Shown: in pieces, positions 53,329-62,711 of the stretch
Layout: every line of letters starts with the position of its first letter
Position numbering within the stretch: position 1 is the first letter of the stretch
Origin: Cyclobacterium roseum
GTDB taxonomy: Bacteria; Bacteroidota; Bacteroidia; Cytophagales; Cyclobacteriaceae
DNA: 64,000 nucleotides
Assembly: GCF_010119225.1 (NCBI RefSeq)
Contig: NZ_WNKF01000010.1
Location: 1 to 64,000 of the forward strand
Direction of reading: 5' to 3'
The notes under the pieces: model-generated
Told to the model about the DNA's origin: nothing
The model's database searches: none
The model's input: only the letters and a program-made list of their open reading frames with translations
Position numbers and translations under genes: made by a program

Positions 53329-54579
53329 TTAGTTCCCAAAAGCTAACTGCAGTAGCAGCCCGCAAATGTAGGCCCCATAGGTACCCAATGCATAACCCAA
53401 CACGGCGAGCAATACACCCACCGGAGCAAGGGCAGGGTGAAATGCAGAGGCTACAATCGGGGCAGAGGCAGCTCCTCCCACATTCGCTTGTGAGCCTATG
53501 GCCACATAGAAAAAGGGAGCCCGTATCAGAAATGCCACCAGTAGCATGAAAAAGATGTGGAAAGCCATCCAAATAAGCCCAATAAGAAAGAAAAGTGGAT
53601 TATCCAACACGGCACGTAGGTCCATTTGTAAGCCTATGGTGGCTACCAAAACGTACAACAAGACACTACCCATCCTTGATGCCCCTACCCCTTCGAGCTT
53701 TCTCCATCGGGTAAAAGACAGTAGCAAACCTCCGGTAGTTGCCAGGATTACCAACCAGAAAAAGGGCGAATCCAACGAGTACTGTTTAAGCGAAGGATAA
53801 TTTTCAGAAATAAAAGCCGCCATATTTCCTCCGAGAAAATGAGAAATACCGGTCACCGCAAACCCCAATCCAAGAATAGCCATGGTGTCTGAAAGCCGTG
53901 GAATTCGGAGGATGCTATTTTGATAATTTTCAACCTTTTCTTTTAATTGAGTGATGGCAGTCGTGTCCGCTTTCAATAACCTGTCAGGTAGGGCCGGTTT
54001 CGCTGCCCAGTAAAGTAGAAAAGCCATCCATAAATTCGCAACAATGACATCTACCGCTATCATTTGGCTGAATAATGTCGGGCTGGCACCAAACACTTCC
54101 AGCATGGCGGTTTGATTGGCACTGCCTCCAATCCAACTACCAGCAATCGTGGCTAAGCCTCTCCAGGTCTCGTCGGCACCCAAGCCTCCCAAAACCTCTG
54201 GAAATAAAGATGATACCAGCACCAAGGCAACCGGCCCACCTAAAATAATTCCAAAAGTTCCCGTCAAAAACATGATCAACGCTTTTGGCCCCAATTTCAA
54301 AATGCTCTTCAAGTCAATACTCAGGGTCAGTAACACCAGGGAGGTGGGCAGTAAATACCTGGAGGCGACATAATACAAACCGGAATCAGCACCAGAGACT
54401 AAGCCGAATGTGTTGAATAGGGCCGGAATAAAGTAGCATAGCAATACCACTGGCACAAATCGATAAATGACTTTGAAAATGGGATGATCACTTGCCGAGG
54501 TGTAAAAAACCAGCCCCAATACGGCCATCAATAGCCCAAAAACCACGGCATCGTCTTGAATCAGCGCACTATCCCCCAT
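53329..54579 (-). CDS. DUF819-family membrane protein
   Basis: A 416-residue integral membrane protein with about 10-12 hydrophobic helices. Family stretches are GSWIGGSANQTAMLEVFG near 160-177 and GSQANVGGAASAPIVASAF near 370-388. The two glycine-rich segments give it the inverted-repeat plan of secondary transporters. The solute is unknown. It is directly downstream of the Nudix gene (1 bp). Confidence 0.9.
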   Translation of the reverse strand: MGDSALIQDDAVVFGLLMAVLGLVFYTSASDHPIFKVIYRFVPVVLLCYFIPALFNTFGLVSGADSGLYYVASRYLLPTSLVLLTLSIDLKSILKLGPKALIMFLTGTFGIILGGPVALVLVSSLFPEVLGGLGADETWRGLATIAGSWIGGSANQTAMLEVFGASPTLFSQMIAVDVIVANLWMAFLLYWAAKPALPDRLLKADTTAITQLKEKVENYQNSILRIPRLSDTMAILGLGFAVTGISHFLGGNMAAFISENYPSLKQYSLDSPFFWLVILATTGGLLLSFTRWRKLEGVGASRMGSVLLYVLVATIGLQMDLRAVLDNPLFFLIGLIWMAFHIFFMLLVAFLIRAPFFYVAIGSQANVGGAASAPIVASAFHPALAPVGVLLAVLGYALGTYGAYICGLLLQLAFGN

Positions 54580-54580
54580 T

Positions 54581-55213
54581 TTATTTATTTTTCCAAATCG
54601 TTAAAAATTCACTTAATATCATGGCTGTGGCTCCCCAAATGACCTCCTGGTCTATATCAAAATAGGGAGCCTGGATCGTTTGACCGGATGGAAGGGGAAA
54701 ATCTTTCTCCTTTTTATTATTCTCATCCAGTAGCCAGTCAAAATCACAGGAAATTAATCGCGCTACCTCCCTGGGGTCGGGGCTGAAGATTGGCGGATGA
54801 GGCGTAAATCCCACAAACGGCCTGACAGAAAAATTACTGGGAGGAATGTACAAATCGGACAAGACTCCCAGAAGCTGTATTTTTTCACGGGCAACCCCTA
54901 TCTCTTCCTCCGTTTCCCGAAGGGCCGTTTCTTCCAGATTTTTATCGCCCGGATCCATTTTCCCACCAGGAAACGCTATTTGACCACTGTGCACGCCTTC
55001 GTAAACAGCCCTCTTGATAAAGGGTATCCGTATTCCGTTTTCAAACGGACAAATCAACATTAATACGGCCCCTTTTCTGGCCCTTTCCATCCTTCGGCTA
55101 TCAAACCGTTCTTCCTCCAAGGGTACGGGTGCCATGGCCTGCTGCCCCATTCGGCCGGGTAATGGTTCTTTCAATAGATCCTCCAGAACGCGAACCAGGT
55201 GTCTCAATTCCAT
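54581..55213 (-). CDS. NudL-type Nudix hydrolase (probable coenzyme A pyrophosphatase)
   Basis: A 210-residue Nudix enzyme. The upstream UPF0035-type signature (IPFIKRA, then HSGQIAFPGGK) and the Nudix-box end RETEEEIGV are both visible, and mark the CoA pyrophosphatase group that splits CoA or its derivatives into phosphopantetheine and 3',5'-ADP. Start ATG at 55213. It is the first gene of a three-gene run with the DUF819 protein and the ferredoxin-like protein. Confidence 0.92.
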   Translation of the reverse strand: MELRHLVRVLEDLLKEPLPGRMGQQAMAPVPLEEERFDSRRMERARKGAVLMLICPFENGIRIPFIKRAVYEGVHSGQIAFPGGKMDPGDKNLEETALRETEEEIGVAREKIQLLGVLSDLYIPPSNFSVRPFVGFTPHPPIFSPDPREVARLISCDFDWLLDENNKKEKDFPLPSGQTIQAPYFDIDQEVIWGATAMILSEFLTIWKNK

Positions 55214-55237
55214 ACATGTATTTCCTTACTTGGTAGC

Positions 55238-55273
55238 TGAAAAAAGGCCTGAATACCATTCAGGCCTTTTTCA
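55238..55273. terminator. Intrinsic-terminator hairpin between divergent genes
   Basis: GGCCTGAAT pairs with ATTCAGGCC around ACC, flanked by an A-run before and a T-run after, so the sequence is a complete terminator on both strands. It sits 25 bp before the Nudix start and about 166 bp before the aceK start, where no gene ends. It may serve as an attenuator or mark a decayed gene. Confidence 0.8.
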
Positions 55274-55438
55274 CTTATCAAACCTATTAAACCTATTGGG
55301 TTTTATTCATATAAAATGAACAAACTCATCGAAATTTAATGAATAAATCTACAATTCCAAAGGCAATAAATTTTGACAGGTAAAAATAATACCCTATTAT
55401 CCAACCTGAAATTCCGTATTTTCTTCCTAATATATCGC

Positions 55439-57166
55439 ATGACAAAAGACGACCTTTACCAAACGGCCCTGACCATTTTAAATGGGTACGACCAATACAT
55501 TTTCAACTTTAACCAGGTCACCCGGGAAATACCGGCCAATTTCGTCCATAGGGACTGGAAAGCCCTTCAGGAAAATCATAAAAAAAGACTTCGACTCTAT
55601 AAAGATCACCTGAAAAACATCGTGCCTCAATGCCGGGATCAACTTGGAGAAAAAATAGCCCATGCGGATTCCTGGAAAGTTCTTAAATCCGTATACCTGG
55701 AGAAAATAAAAGCCAGAACAGATAAAGAACTGGCAGCTACTTTTTTCAATTCTGTATTCAGGAAAACCTATCCGGGAAACAGCATACAGGAAGCATTGAT
55801 GTTTGTGGAGGCTCCCTTTGATGAGTTGCCAGCTAAGATAGACACAAGCCTGTTTTTTAGCTATCCTGCCAGTGATAACATTCAAACTATTTTCAGGAAA
55901 ATACTGAATGATTTTGATTTTGGTGCCCCCTATTATGATTTAGAAGGGGATATTACGTTTTTGGAGAAGGAGGTACGACAAGTCATTTTTAGCCGGTACC
56001 CAGCCACTTCTGAAACCATAACTCAAGTGTTGCGGGATATTTTTTACCGAAACAAGGCCGCCTACCTGATCGGGAGAACCTTTCTGGGAAAAAAGTGGAT
56101 GCCTTTCATCATCCCCTTTGTTCATAATGAAAAAGGGGTGTTTGCCGATACCCTTATCTTTGATCCCAATATTATGAGTGGCATTTTTAGCTATACCCGC
56201 TCCTATTTTATGGCACCCATTCAAACGCCCTCTCAAACCGTCGCCTTTCTTAATTCGGTCATTCAGCACAAACGTCCCTACGAACTGTACAATGCCATCG
56301 GCTTCAACAAACATGGCAAAACTTCCTTTTATCGGGATTTTACCAACCATTTACGGCACAGCAAGGACGATTTCGTGCTCGCTCAGGGAATAAAAGGAAT
56401 GGTAATGACCGTCTTCACCCTTCCCTCTTACAATATTGTGTTCAAACTGATCAAGGATCATTTTGACCCGCCAAAAAACATGACCCGCCAACAGGTCCGG
56501 GAAAAATACAAATTGGTAGGATTACATGATCGGGTCGGTCGGATGGCCGATACGCATGAGTTCGAAAATTTCAAACTTCCGCTTCATCGCATCCACCCGG
56601 ATCTAATGCGGGAATTAAAGAAAACGGTTAACTCCCTATTGAAAATCGAAGGAGACACGTTAATTATCAGGCATTTATATATCGAAAGGCGCCTTACTCC
56701 GCTGAATATATTTCTAGAAAACTGCAGTCTGGAACTTGCCCGGGTGGTGGTAAACGATTATGCCAAAGCCATCCTTCAAATGGCTCAGGCGAACATATTC
56801 CCTGGTGACATGATGACCAAAAACTTTGGGGTCACCCGCCAAAACCGGGTTATTTTCTACGACTACGATGAAATTGAATTTCTGGTACAGATGAATTTTA
56901 GAGCCAAGCCCAAACCGGAAACCTATGAACAGATTTATTCCTCCACACCCTGGTATGATATAGGAGAAAATGACGTGTTTCCGGAGGATTTCAAGCGGTT
57001 TATGATAGGTAGAAGCGATGTCAGAGACTTTTTTATCGCATCCAACCCACAGCTATTTGATCCTGAATACTGGAAAGAAATACAAACGAAGCTCACTAAA
57101 GGAGAACTCATCCATGCCTATCCTTATCCGGAAAGCATGCGCTTTCGTTCCGAAGAGAAAATCTGA
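55439..57166 (+). CDS. aceK: Isocitrate dehydrogenase kinase/phosphatase AceK
   Basis: A 575-residue bifunctional enzyme that adds and removes phosphate on isocitrate dehydrogenase, so shifting carbon to the glyoxylate bypass. The regulatory helical half is followed by the kinase-like domain: QGIKGMVMTVFTLPSYN (nucleotide loop), VFKLIKDHF (Lys), DRVGRMADTHEFE, the catalytic region GDMMTKNFGVTR and YDYDEIEFL. The ATG at 55439 is chosen since the longer frame begins with TTG. Icd, aceA and aceB are not in the window. AceK is best known from Proteobacteria, so its presence here is of interest. Confidence 0.95.
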   Translation: MTKDDLYQTALTILNGYDQYIFNFNQVTREIPANFVHRDWKALQENHKKRLRLYKDHLKNIVPQCRDQLGEKIAHADSWKVLKSVYLEKIKARTDKELAATFFNSVFRKTYPGNSIQEALMFVEAPFDELPAKIDTSLFFSYPASDNIQTIFRKILNDFDFGAPYYDLEGDITFLEKEVRQVIFSRYPATSETITQVLRDIFYRNKAAYLIGRTFLGKKWMPFIIPFVHNEKGVFADTLIFDPNIMSGIFSYTRSYFMAPIQTPSQTVAFLNSVIQHKRPYELYNAIGFNKHGKTSFYRDFTNHLRHSKDDFVLAQGIKGMVMTVFTLPSYNIVFKLIKDHFDPPKNMTRQQVREKYKLVGLHDRVGRMADTHEFENFKLPLHRIHPDLMRELKKTVNSLLKIEGDTLIIRHLYIERRLTPLNIFLENCSLELARVVVNDYAKAILQMAQANIFPGDMMTKNFGVTRQNRVIFYDYDEIEFLVQMNFRAKPKPETYEQIYSSTPWYDIGENDVFPEDFKRFMIGRSDVRDFFIASNPQLFDPEYWKEIQTKLTKGELIHAYPYPESMRFRSEEKI

Positions 57167-57168
57167 TC

Positions 57169-57681
57169 CTATTCTTCGTACCAAGACGCGTATTTGGGAT
57201 AGTTGGAAGCTATTCTGCGTATGGTGGCCTGCATTTCCGCCCCGGTTTCTTTGATTTTCCTGGCAGGAATGCCGGCATAGATGCTGTTTTTCTCCACTAC
57301 AGTACCTTCCAATACCACTGCTCCGGCAGCGATCACAGCTCCCTCCTGCACCCAGGCCCTGTCCATGATGATTGCCCCCATTCCCACTAATACACGATCC
57401 TCAATGGTACATCCATGAACGATGGCCTTGTGAGCGATAGAAACATCCGATCCAATCAGCACGGGACATTGTTGGTAGGTACAATGAATGACCGCTCCGT
57501 CCTGAATATTGGTTCGGTCTCCCACACGTATCGAATGCACATCTCCCCGCACTACGGCGTTAAACCAAACCGTGCAATCCCGGCCCAGAATCACATCACC
57601 AATCAAGGTGGCATTTTCAGCCGTCCAACAACCCTCTCCCAACTGCGGAATTTTGTCTTTGATTTTCTTAATTAATGCCAT
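57169..57681 (-). CDS. Gamma-carbonic anhydrase-family protein
   Basis: A 170-residue left-handed beta-helix protein with hexapeptide repeats (IGDVILG, VLIGSDVSIA, VLVGMGAIIM, AVIAAGAVVL). Zinc-binding His residues are seen in VIHCTY and in SIAHKAIVHG, as in gamma carbonic anhydrases and YrdA-like proteins. Carbonic anhydrase activity is possible but many of these proteins have no proved activity. It ends 2 bp from the end of aceK on the opposite strand. Confidence 0.92.
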   Translation of the reverse strand: MALIKKIKDKIPQLGEGCWTAENATLIGDVILGRDCTVWFNAVVRGDVHSIRVGDRTNIQDGAVIHCTYQQCPVLIGSDVSIAHKAIVHGCTIEDRVLVGMGAIIMDRAWVQEGAVIAAGAVVLEGTVVEKNSIYAGIPARKIKETGAEMQATIRRIASNYPKYASWYEE

Positions 57682-57829
57682 AGATTCAAAATTTAATTCA
57701 GTAAAGCAGGAAAATATATTCTAAATAAGAAATTTATTTTCGGATTAACTGAACTTTTTTGTGAAAATTCAGTTTTAGTGTCTATACATTTAAAGGATCT
57801 AAACCAATCTAAATTAAACCAGTATTAGT

Positions 57830-58552
57830 ATGAAATCATTAAAACTATCAGGATTTATGTTGGCAGCAGCGCTGCTGACATTTGCATGTGGAAAAAGCTC
57901 GGACACCGTTGAAACCACAGAGGCTCAAGACGCGGCTGTCGCCACTGGGCAAACGTTGAGCCTGGATACCAACGCCAGTAAAGTAAACTGGAGAGGATAC
58001 AAACCAACCGGTCAGCATTTTGGGTTAATCCCAGTTACCGAAGGGCAATTGTCGGTAGAGGGCGATGCCATCACAGGTGGAGAATTTACGTTTAACATCA
58101 CCGGCCTGGAAATACATGATTTGGAAGAAGGAAGCGAAGATCATGGCAAACTTTGGAACCACCTTCAGTCAGACGATTTTTTCGATGCTGGCAACCATCC
58201 GCAGGCGAGTTTTGTAATCACCGAAATCACCCCTTACACTTCTGGTGATGAAATAGAGGACAAGGAACAATTCGAGTCAGAAAACACGCCACAAAGTGCT
58301 TCGGAAATTGCTCCTGAGGCACCAACGCATTGGATTAGTGGAAACTTGACCATGAGAGGGAACACAAAGAATATTAAGTTCCCAGCAAGCGTATCGTTAG
58401 ACAACGGTACCATTTCGGCTCAGGCAGGTTTTAACATCAATCGAACCGACTGGGGCCTGTCTTATGGTGATGAAGCTTCCGCAGTGGATAAAGCAAAAGA
58501 TCAATTTATTTACAACACCGTTAGTGTAAATTTTGATGTAAAAGCGAATTAA
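57830..58552 (+). CDS. YceI-family lipoprotein
   Basis: A 240-residue protein with a lipobox (LLTFACGKSS, Cys at about 20) and a YceI lipocalin-like barrel from about residue 45: VNWRGYKPTG, then GGEFTFNITG and HWISGNLTMRGNTKNIKFPA, ending NTVSVNFDVKAN. YceI proteins bind isoprenoid or other amphipathic ligands in the periplasm. A stretch of acidic and polar residues near 140-160 is a family insert. Single gene with its own terminator. Confidence 0.93.
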   Translation: MKSLKLSGFMLAAALLTFACGKSSDTVETTEAQDAAVATGQTLSLDTNASKVNWRGYKPTGQHFGLIPVTEGQLSVEGDAITGGEFTFNITGLEIHDLEEGSEDHGKLWNHLQSDDFFDAGNHPQASFVITEITPYTSGDEIEDKEQFESENTPQSASEIAPEAPTHWISGNLTMRGNTKNIKFPASVSLDNGTISAQAGFNINRTDWGLSYGDEASAVDKAKDQFIYNTVSVNFDVKAN

Positions 58553-58581
58553 TAGCGAATTCTTAGTTGAAGTTTGAAAAG

Positions 58582-58607
58582 AAGGGGACTGTTTGTCCCC
58601 TTTTTTT
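58582..58607 (+). terminator. Intrinsic terminator after the YceI gene
   Basis: AAGGGGAC and GTCCCCTT around TGTTT, followed by TTTTT. It lies 30 bp after the stop and 27 bp before the pabB start. Confidence 0.9.
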
Positions 58608-58620
58608 ATTGCCATTTTGC

Positions 58621-58628
58621 TAATTTTG
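58621..58628 (+). promoter_or_regulatory. Bacteroidota -7 box of the pabB-like gene
   Basis: TAATTTTG fits TAnnTTTG and ends 5 bp before the ATG at 58634, implying a leaderless or near-leaderless transcript. Confidence 0.5.
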
Positions 58629-58633
58629 CACCC

Positions 58634-59914
58634 ATGCCTGAAACCGATTCTACGATCCATATTCCTCTGAACCCAAGCTGGGTTGAACAAATGCTGGTAT
58701 GGGGCAGGCAGCGATTCAGCTATTTCGGGTATTTCCATTCCAATAATATACCTTATCCTCAAGGGGGATTTGACCACGTCTTTTATGCAGGAAATCGGGC
58801 GGAGCCTTTAGAGCGCATTGGCAAATTACCTGATGAAAAACCCAAAATCGGTATTATCGGATACGATCAGAAAAACAAGTACGAAAAGCTATACAGCCAT
58901 AACACCTCCTTGGTAGACTGCCCGGATAGTGTGTTTTTTAGTCCGGAAGTAGTCATTCAACTTGGCGAGGATGTTGTACAGATCACAGCCCTAAGGCCAG
59001 CCGAAATTGCCGATTCCATTCAATCGACGAAAGTACTTCGGCAGCTGCCTGGGGAAAAACTGACGATGCAGGTTTCTCATAACCAGCAGGCATATAGCAG
59101 TATCTTTTCTCAGGTCCGAGATCAAATTTTGGAAGGCACTATTTACGAACTGAATTTTTGTATGGATTATCACGGTTCTTTACCTGCACAGGAACCGGAG
59201 CGGGTTTTCCTGGAGCTCTGCTCCCAGTCTCCCATGCCTTTTAGTGCTTTTTTTAAAGCAAAAGACCTATTCCTTTGTTGCGCTTCTCCCGAAAGGTTTC
59301 TCAAGAAAACCGGGCAAAACCTATTGTCCCAGCCTATAAAAGGAAGCGTGAAACGCGGATCGAATCCGGAAGCAGATGCGCAGCTTGTAAAATCGTTAGC
59401 TGAGAGCGAAAAAGAAAGAGCCGAAAACCTGATGATTGTAGATTTGATGCGAAATGACTTATCCCGGTTGGCAGAAATTGGATCTGTGAAAGTAACCGAG
59501 TTATTTGGAATTTATTCGTTTCAGAGCATTACCCAAATGATTTCGAGTATTAGCTGCCGGTTGAAAAACAAGGTTACCTTTGAGGAAATCATCTCCAAAA
59601 CTTTTCCTATGGGAAGCATGACCGGAGCTCCAAAAATAAAATGCATGGAATTAATAGAAAGGTACGAGTCCTTTAAAAGATCCTGGTTTTCTGGCACCCT
59701 GGGGTATATTGACAGCTCCGGTGATTTTGATTTTTGTGTGGTGATCCGAAGTTTGGTAATCGATCAATCCAAAAACACTTATTATTTCGGAGTTGGAAGT
59801 GCCATTACCCTGGACGCCAATGCTACCGATGAATACCAGGAATGCCAGTTAAAGGCTGCTCCCATACTAAAGACATTAAAAAAATTATATCAACCAAACC
59901 CAATTATATCATAA
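58634..59914 (+). CDS. Aminodeoxychorismate synthase component I-like (PabB/TrpE family)
   Basis: A 426-residue chorismate-utilising enzyme. Typical motifs: ILEGTIYELNFCMDY, SPERFLKK, PIKGSVKRG (Lys of the PabB-type PIKGS), HDLMRNDLSR-like VDLMRNDLSR and FPMGSMTGAPKIKCMELIERYE. PIKGS favours PabB (p-aminobenzoate for folate) over TrpE. The start at MPETDS follows a -7 box; a frame to 58574 runs through the terminator and is rejected. No glutaminase subunit gene is adjacent. gdhA follows with no gap. Confidence 0.9.
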   Translation: MPETDSTIHIPLNPSWVEQMLVWGRQRFSYFGYFHSNNIPYPQGGFDHVFYAGNRAEPLERIGKLPDEKPKIGIIGYDQKNKYEKLYSHNTSLVDCPDSVFFSPEVVIQLGEDVVQITALRPAEIADSIQSTKVLRQLPGEKLTMQVSHNQQAYSSIFSQVRDQILEGTIYELNFCMDYHGSLPAQEPERVFLELCSQSPMPFSAFFKAKDLFLCCASPERFLKKTGQNLLSQPIKGSVKRGSNPEADAQLVKSLAESEKERAENLMIVDLMRNDLSRLAEIGSVKVTELFGIYSFQSITQMISSISCRLKNKVTFEEIISKTFPMGSMTGAPKIKCMELIERYESFKRSWFSGTLGYIDSSGDFDFCVVIRSLVIDQSKNTYYFGVGSAITLDANATDEYQECQLKAAPILKTLKKLYQPNPIIS

Positions 59915-61264
59915 ATGGCAACACGCAACCCTATTCTAAAAAGCATCATCGATAAAAATCCCCACGAACCGGAGTTTCACCAAGCTGTGGAAGAAGTGTT
60001 TGAAAGCATTTTACCTGTCCTGAAAGTTCATAAAAACTATGTCGATGCCCGGTTATTTGAGCGGATTTGTGAACCGGAACGGATCATATCCTTTCGCGTT
60101 TGCTGGACGGATGATCAAGGGAAGGTGCAGGTAAATAAAGGATACCGGGTTCAAATGAATAGCGCATTGGGGCCTTATAAAGGCGGACTGCGATTTCACC
60201 CCAGCGTGAATCAAAGTATTTTAAAATTTTTAGCTTTTGAGCAAGTGTTTAAAAACGCCCTTACCGGCCTTCCCCTGGGAGCCGGAAAAGGGGGTGCCGA
60301 CTTTGATCCAAAGGGTAAATCAGATGGAGAAGTGATGCGATTTTGCCAGGCATGGATGATGGAGGCCTACCGGCATATTGGTCATTTTACGGATGTACCT
60401 GCCGGGGATATTGGTGTGAGCGAAAGGGAAATCGGCTATCTTTTTGGCGCTTATAAAAAGATTCAAAATGAGTTTCAGGGGGTATTGACCGGCAAGGGTC
60501 TGGATTGGGGTGGCTCCTACCTGCGGCCAGAAGCCACCGGATACGGGCTTGTTCATTTTGCCCATTTTATGTTGACAGAGGCAGATGACTATTTAGAAGA
60601 TAAGGTCTGCCTGGTTTCTGGGGCTGGGAATGTTTCTCAGTTTGCCATCGAAAAACTCCTTCAGGAAGGGGCTAAAGCAGTGGCTTTTTCGGATTCGTCG
60701 GGATTCATTCATGATCCTGAAGGCATGAACGAGGAAAAATTGGCACATTTAAAGATGCTTAAAAATGGTCAGAGAAAGAGCATTTCGGCATTTGTCGAAA
60801 CGTATCCTTCTGCCAGTTTCACCTCCAAAGGGGATAAAAACATTTGGTCTATTCCCGCCGATTGTGCCTTCCCTTGTGCGACGCAGAACGAACTTGAAGA
60901 AGCCGATGCCAAGACCCTTCAAAAAAACGGACTCATTTTACTGGCAGAGGGTGCCAACATGCCCTGTACTCCTAAGGCTATCAATTACCTGCAGGAATCA
61001 AAGGTGCTGTACGGTCCTGGAAAGGCATCCAATGCAGGAGGAGTCGCCGTGTCGGGCTTGGAAATGACCCAAAACAGGGTGGGCAGGTACTGGACCAAAA
61101 GTGATCTGGAGAAAGAACTTCGTACCATCATGAAAGATATTCATGACAAATGCCTGGAAACGATCGCCAAACACGATCTTCAGGAACAGGATTACCTGAA
61201 TGCAGCCAATATTGGAGCTTTTGAAAAAGTAGCGAAATCCATGAATGCTCAGGGGACCGTCTGA
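59915..61264 (+). CDS. gdhA: NADP-type glutamate dehydrogenase
   Basis: A 449-residue hexameric GDH that makes glutamate from 2-oxoglutarate and ammonia. Catalytic-domain motifs GGLRFHPSVNQSILKFL and PLGAGKGGADFDPKGKS (with the active-site Lys) and the Rossmann region VSGAGNVSQFA are intact. The length fits the NADP-specific class. The ATG follows directly on the stop of the pabB-like gene, so the two are probably one transcript. Confidence 0.96.
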   Translation: MATRNPILKSIIDKNPHEPEFHQAVEEVFESILPVLKVHKNYVDARLFERICEPERIISFRVCWTDDQGKVQVNKGYRVQMNSALGPYKGGLRFHPSVNQSILKFLAFEQVFKNALTGLPLGAGKGGADFDPKGKSDGEVMRFCQAWMMEAYRHIGHFTDVPAGDIGVSEREIGYLFGAYKKIQNEFQGVLTGKGLDWGGSYLRPEATGYGLVHFAHFMLTEADDYLEDKVCLVSGAGNVSQFAIEKLLQEGAKAVAFSDSSGFIHDPEGMNEEKLAHLKMLKNGQRKSISAFVETYPSASFTSKGDKNIWSIPADCAFPCATQNELEEADAKTLQKNGLILLAEGANMPCTPKAINYLQESKVLYGPGKASNAGGVAVSGLEMTQNRVGRYWTKSDLEKELRTIMKDIHDKCLETIAKHDLQEQDYLNAANIGAFEKVAKSMNAQGTV

Positions 61265-61272
61265 CCGCAACC

Positions 61273-62340
61273 ATGGCCGCAAACCGAAAAATCATACACG
61301 TAGATATGGATGCGTTTTTCGCCTCGGTAGAGCAATTGGATCGGCCAGATTTTCGCGGTAAACCGCTTGCCGTAGGAGGCAATAAAGAAAGGGGGGTGGT
61401 GGCAGCGGCCAGTTATGAAGCCAGAAAATATGGTGTCCGTTCGGCCATGCCCTCCAGACTGGCGGCAAAAAAATGCCCCAACCTTATTTTTGTGCCACCT
61501 AGATTTGACCGCTACAAGGAAATTTCTCGAAAGATCCGGAAAATATTTTTTGAATTTACCGATTTGGTCGAACCCCTCTCCCTAGACGAGGCTTTTTTAG
61601 ATGTCACCCACAACCATTTCGGACTTCCATCAGCTACCCTGATAGCAAAAGCGATTAGGCATCGAATCCATTCGGAAACCGGGCTCACGGCATCCGCAGG
61701 GATTTCCTACAATAAATTTCTGGCCAAGGTCGCTTCTGACCTCAACAAACCAAACGGACAGGCGGTAATCCCCCCGGAAAAGGCGGAAGCTTTTTTAGAA
61801 AAACTTCCGATAGAAAAATTCTTTGGTATCGGAAAAGTGACAGCGGAAAAAATGAAGAACCTCGGCATTCATTGCGGCCTGGATCTCAAACAATATTCGC
61901 TGGAATTCCTTACCCGTAGGTTTGGTAAATCGGGCCTTCATTACTACAATATTGTCCGGGGAATTCATCTCAGTGAAGTAAAGCCGGACCGAATCCGGAA
62001 ATCACTAGGTGTAGAAAATACGTTCGAAAAGGACTTACCAAATCTTTCAGCGGTGATCGCTACCTTAACGGAAAAAATTCTTCCTGAATTTTTTCGGCGG
62101 ATAAACCAGAACCAAACCAAAGGAAGGACACTTACCCTGAAAATCAAATACGACGACTTCTCTGTGCATACCCGGAGCCGGACGTTTGCAGAAGCCATTC
62201 CCTTAAATCAAATGGAAGGTCTGGCCGTCGGTCTGGCCCGGCAAGAGCCTCTGGCCGGTCCGGTGCGCCTATTGGGTGTCAGCCTTTCCAATTTAAGTCG
62301 TCCGGATGATCCCGGGGAGCAATTACGAATTGCTTATTAA
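61273..62340 (+). CDS. dinB: DNA polymerase IV (Y family)
   Basis: A 355-residue error-prone polymerase. Metal-binding motifs IHVDMDAFFASVEQ near 8 and SLDEAFLDVT near 100 are complete, and the HhH thumb and little-finger domain (RKSLGVENTFEKD onward) are present. No clear LexA-type box is seen in front. It begins 8 bp after gdhA, so it may be transcribed with that gene; the short gap rather argues against DNA-damage-specific control. Confidence 0.97.
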   Translation: MAANRKIIHVDMDAFFASVEQLDRPDFRGKPLAVGGNKERGVVAAASYEARKYGVRSAMPSRLAAKKCPNLIFVPPRFDRYKEISRKIRKIFFEFTDLVEPLSLDEAFLDVTHNHFGLPSATLIAKAIRHRIHSETGLTASAGISYNKFLAKVASDLNKPNGQAVIPPEKAEAFLEKLPIEKFFGIGKVTAEKMKNLGIHCGLDLKQYSLEFLTRRFGKSGLHYYNIVRGIHLSEVKPDRIRKSLGVENTFEKDLPNLSAVIATLTEKILPEFFRRINQNQTKGRTLTLKIKYDDFSVHTRSRTFAEAIPLNQMEGLAVGLARQEPLAGPVRLLGVSLSNLSRPDDPGEQLRIAY

Positions 62341-62341
62341 C

Positions 62342-62367
62342 TTGATGCCGAATTGGTTCGGCATCAA
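62342..62367 (+). terminator. Hairpin after dinB
   Basis: Perfect 11-bp arms TTGATGCCGAA and TTCGGCATCAA around TTGG, one base after the dinB stop. Little U-tract follows. Confidence 0.75.
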
Positions 62368-62400
62368 TCTTGCAGTAATCTTTGGAAAAACGACCTGCAA

Positions 62401-62601
62401 ATGAATACCTATCAAAAATACCTGGACTTCGGATTAAAATATGGCGTTCCCCTGTCCATCATCCTGGCGACCCTGTCCATGAAAAAAGCAAAAGGAGTGG
62501 GGAATTTGATCGTCTTTGCTTTGGTCACCCCTACCTTACTGGGGTATCTATATAGCCTCAAAAAGGCCAAAGATTCCCTAGACAGGCAACCGGAGTTGTA
62601 A
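62401..62601 (+). CDS. Small membrane protein
   Basis: A 66-residue protein beginning MNTYQKYLDFGLKYGVPLS, with hydrophobic segments near 17-28 and 33-51 separated by a basic loop (SMKKAKGVGN) and a charged tail. No known family. It stands between dinB and the sulfurtransferase, with a hairpin in front. Confidence 0.7.
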   Translation: MNTYQKYLDFGLKYGVPLSIILATLSMKKAKGVGNLIVFALVTPTLLGYLYSLKKAKDSLDRQPEL

Positions 62602-62665
62602 CCGATTCAGGGTCCTTTTTCAGTTAATTTGCTGCTGCTATTCCGGATTTATATGTTTTAGCTTT

Positions 62666-62673
62666 TATCTTTG
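62666..62673 (+). promoter_or_regulatory. Bacteroidota -7 box of the sulfurtransferase gene
   Basis: TATCTTTG fits TAnnTTTG, 38 bp before the ATG at 62712. No clean -33 element at ideal spacing. Confidence 0.4.
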
Positions 62674-62711
62674 GTCTACGATTCATTGACAACCATCAAA
62701 CGACCTAAAAC

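Noticed and set aside
58574-58633. Longer N-terminus for the PabB-like protein
   Set aside because: It would start before the YceI terminator and the -7 box at 58621.
61265-61272. LexA-type operator before dinB
   Set aside because: Only 8 bp separate gdhA and dinB and no palindromic SOS box is seen.
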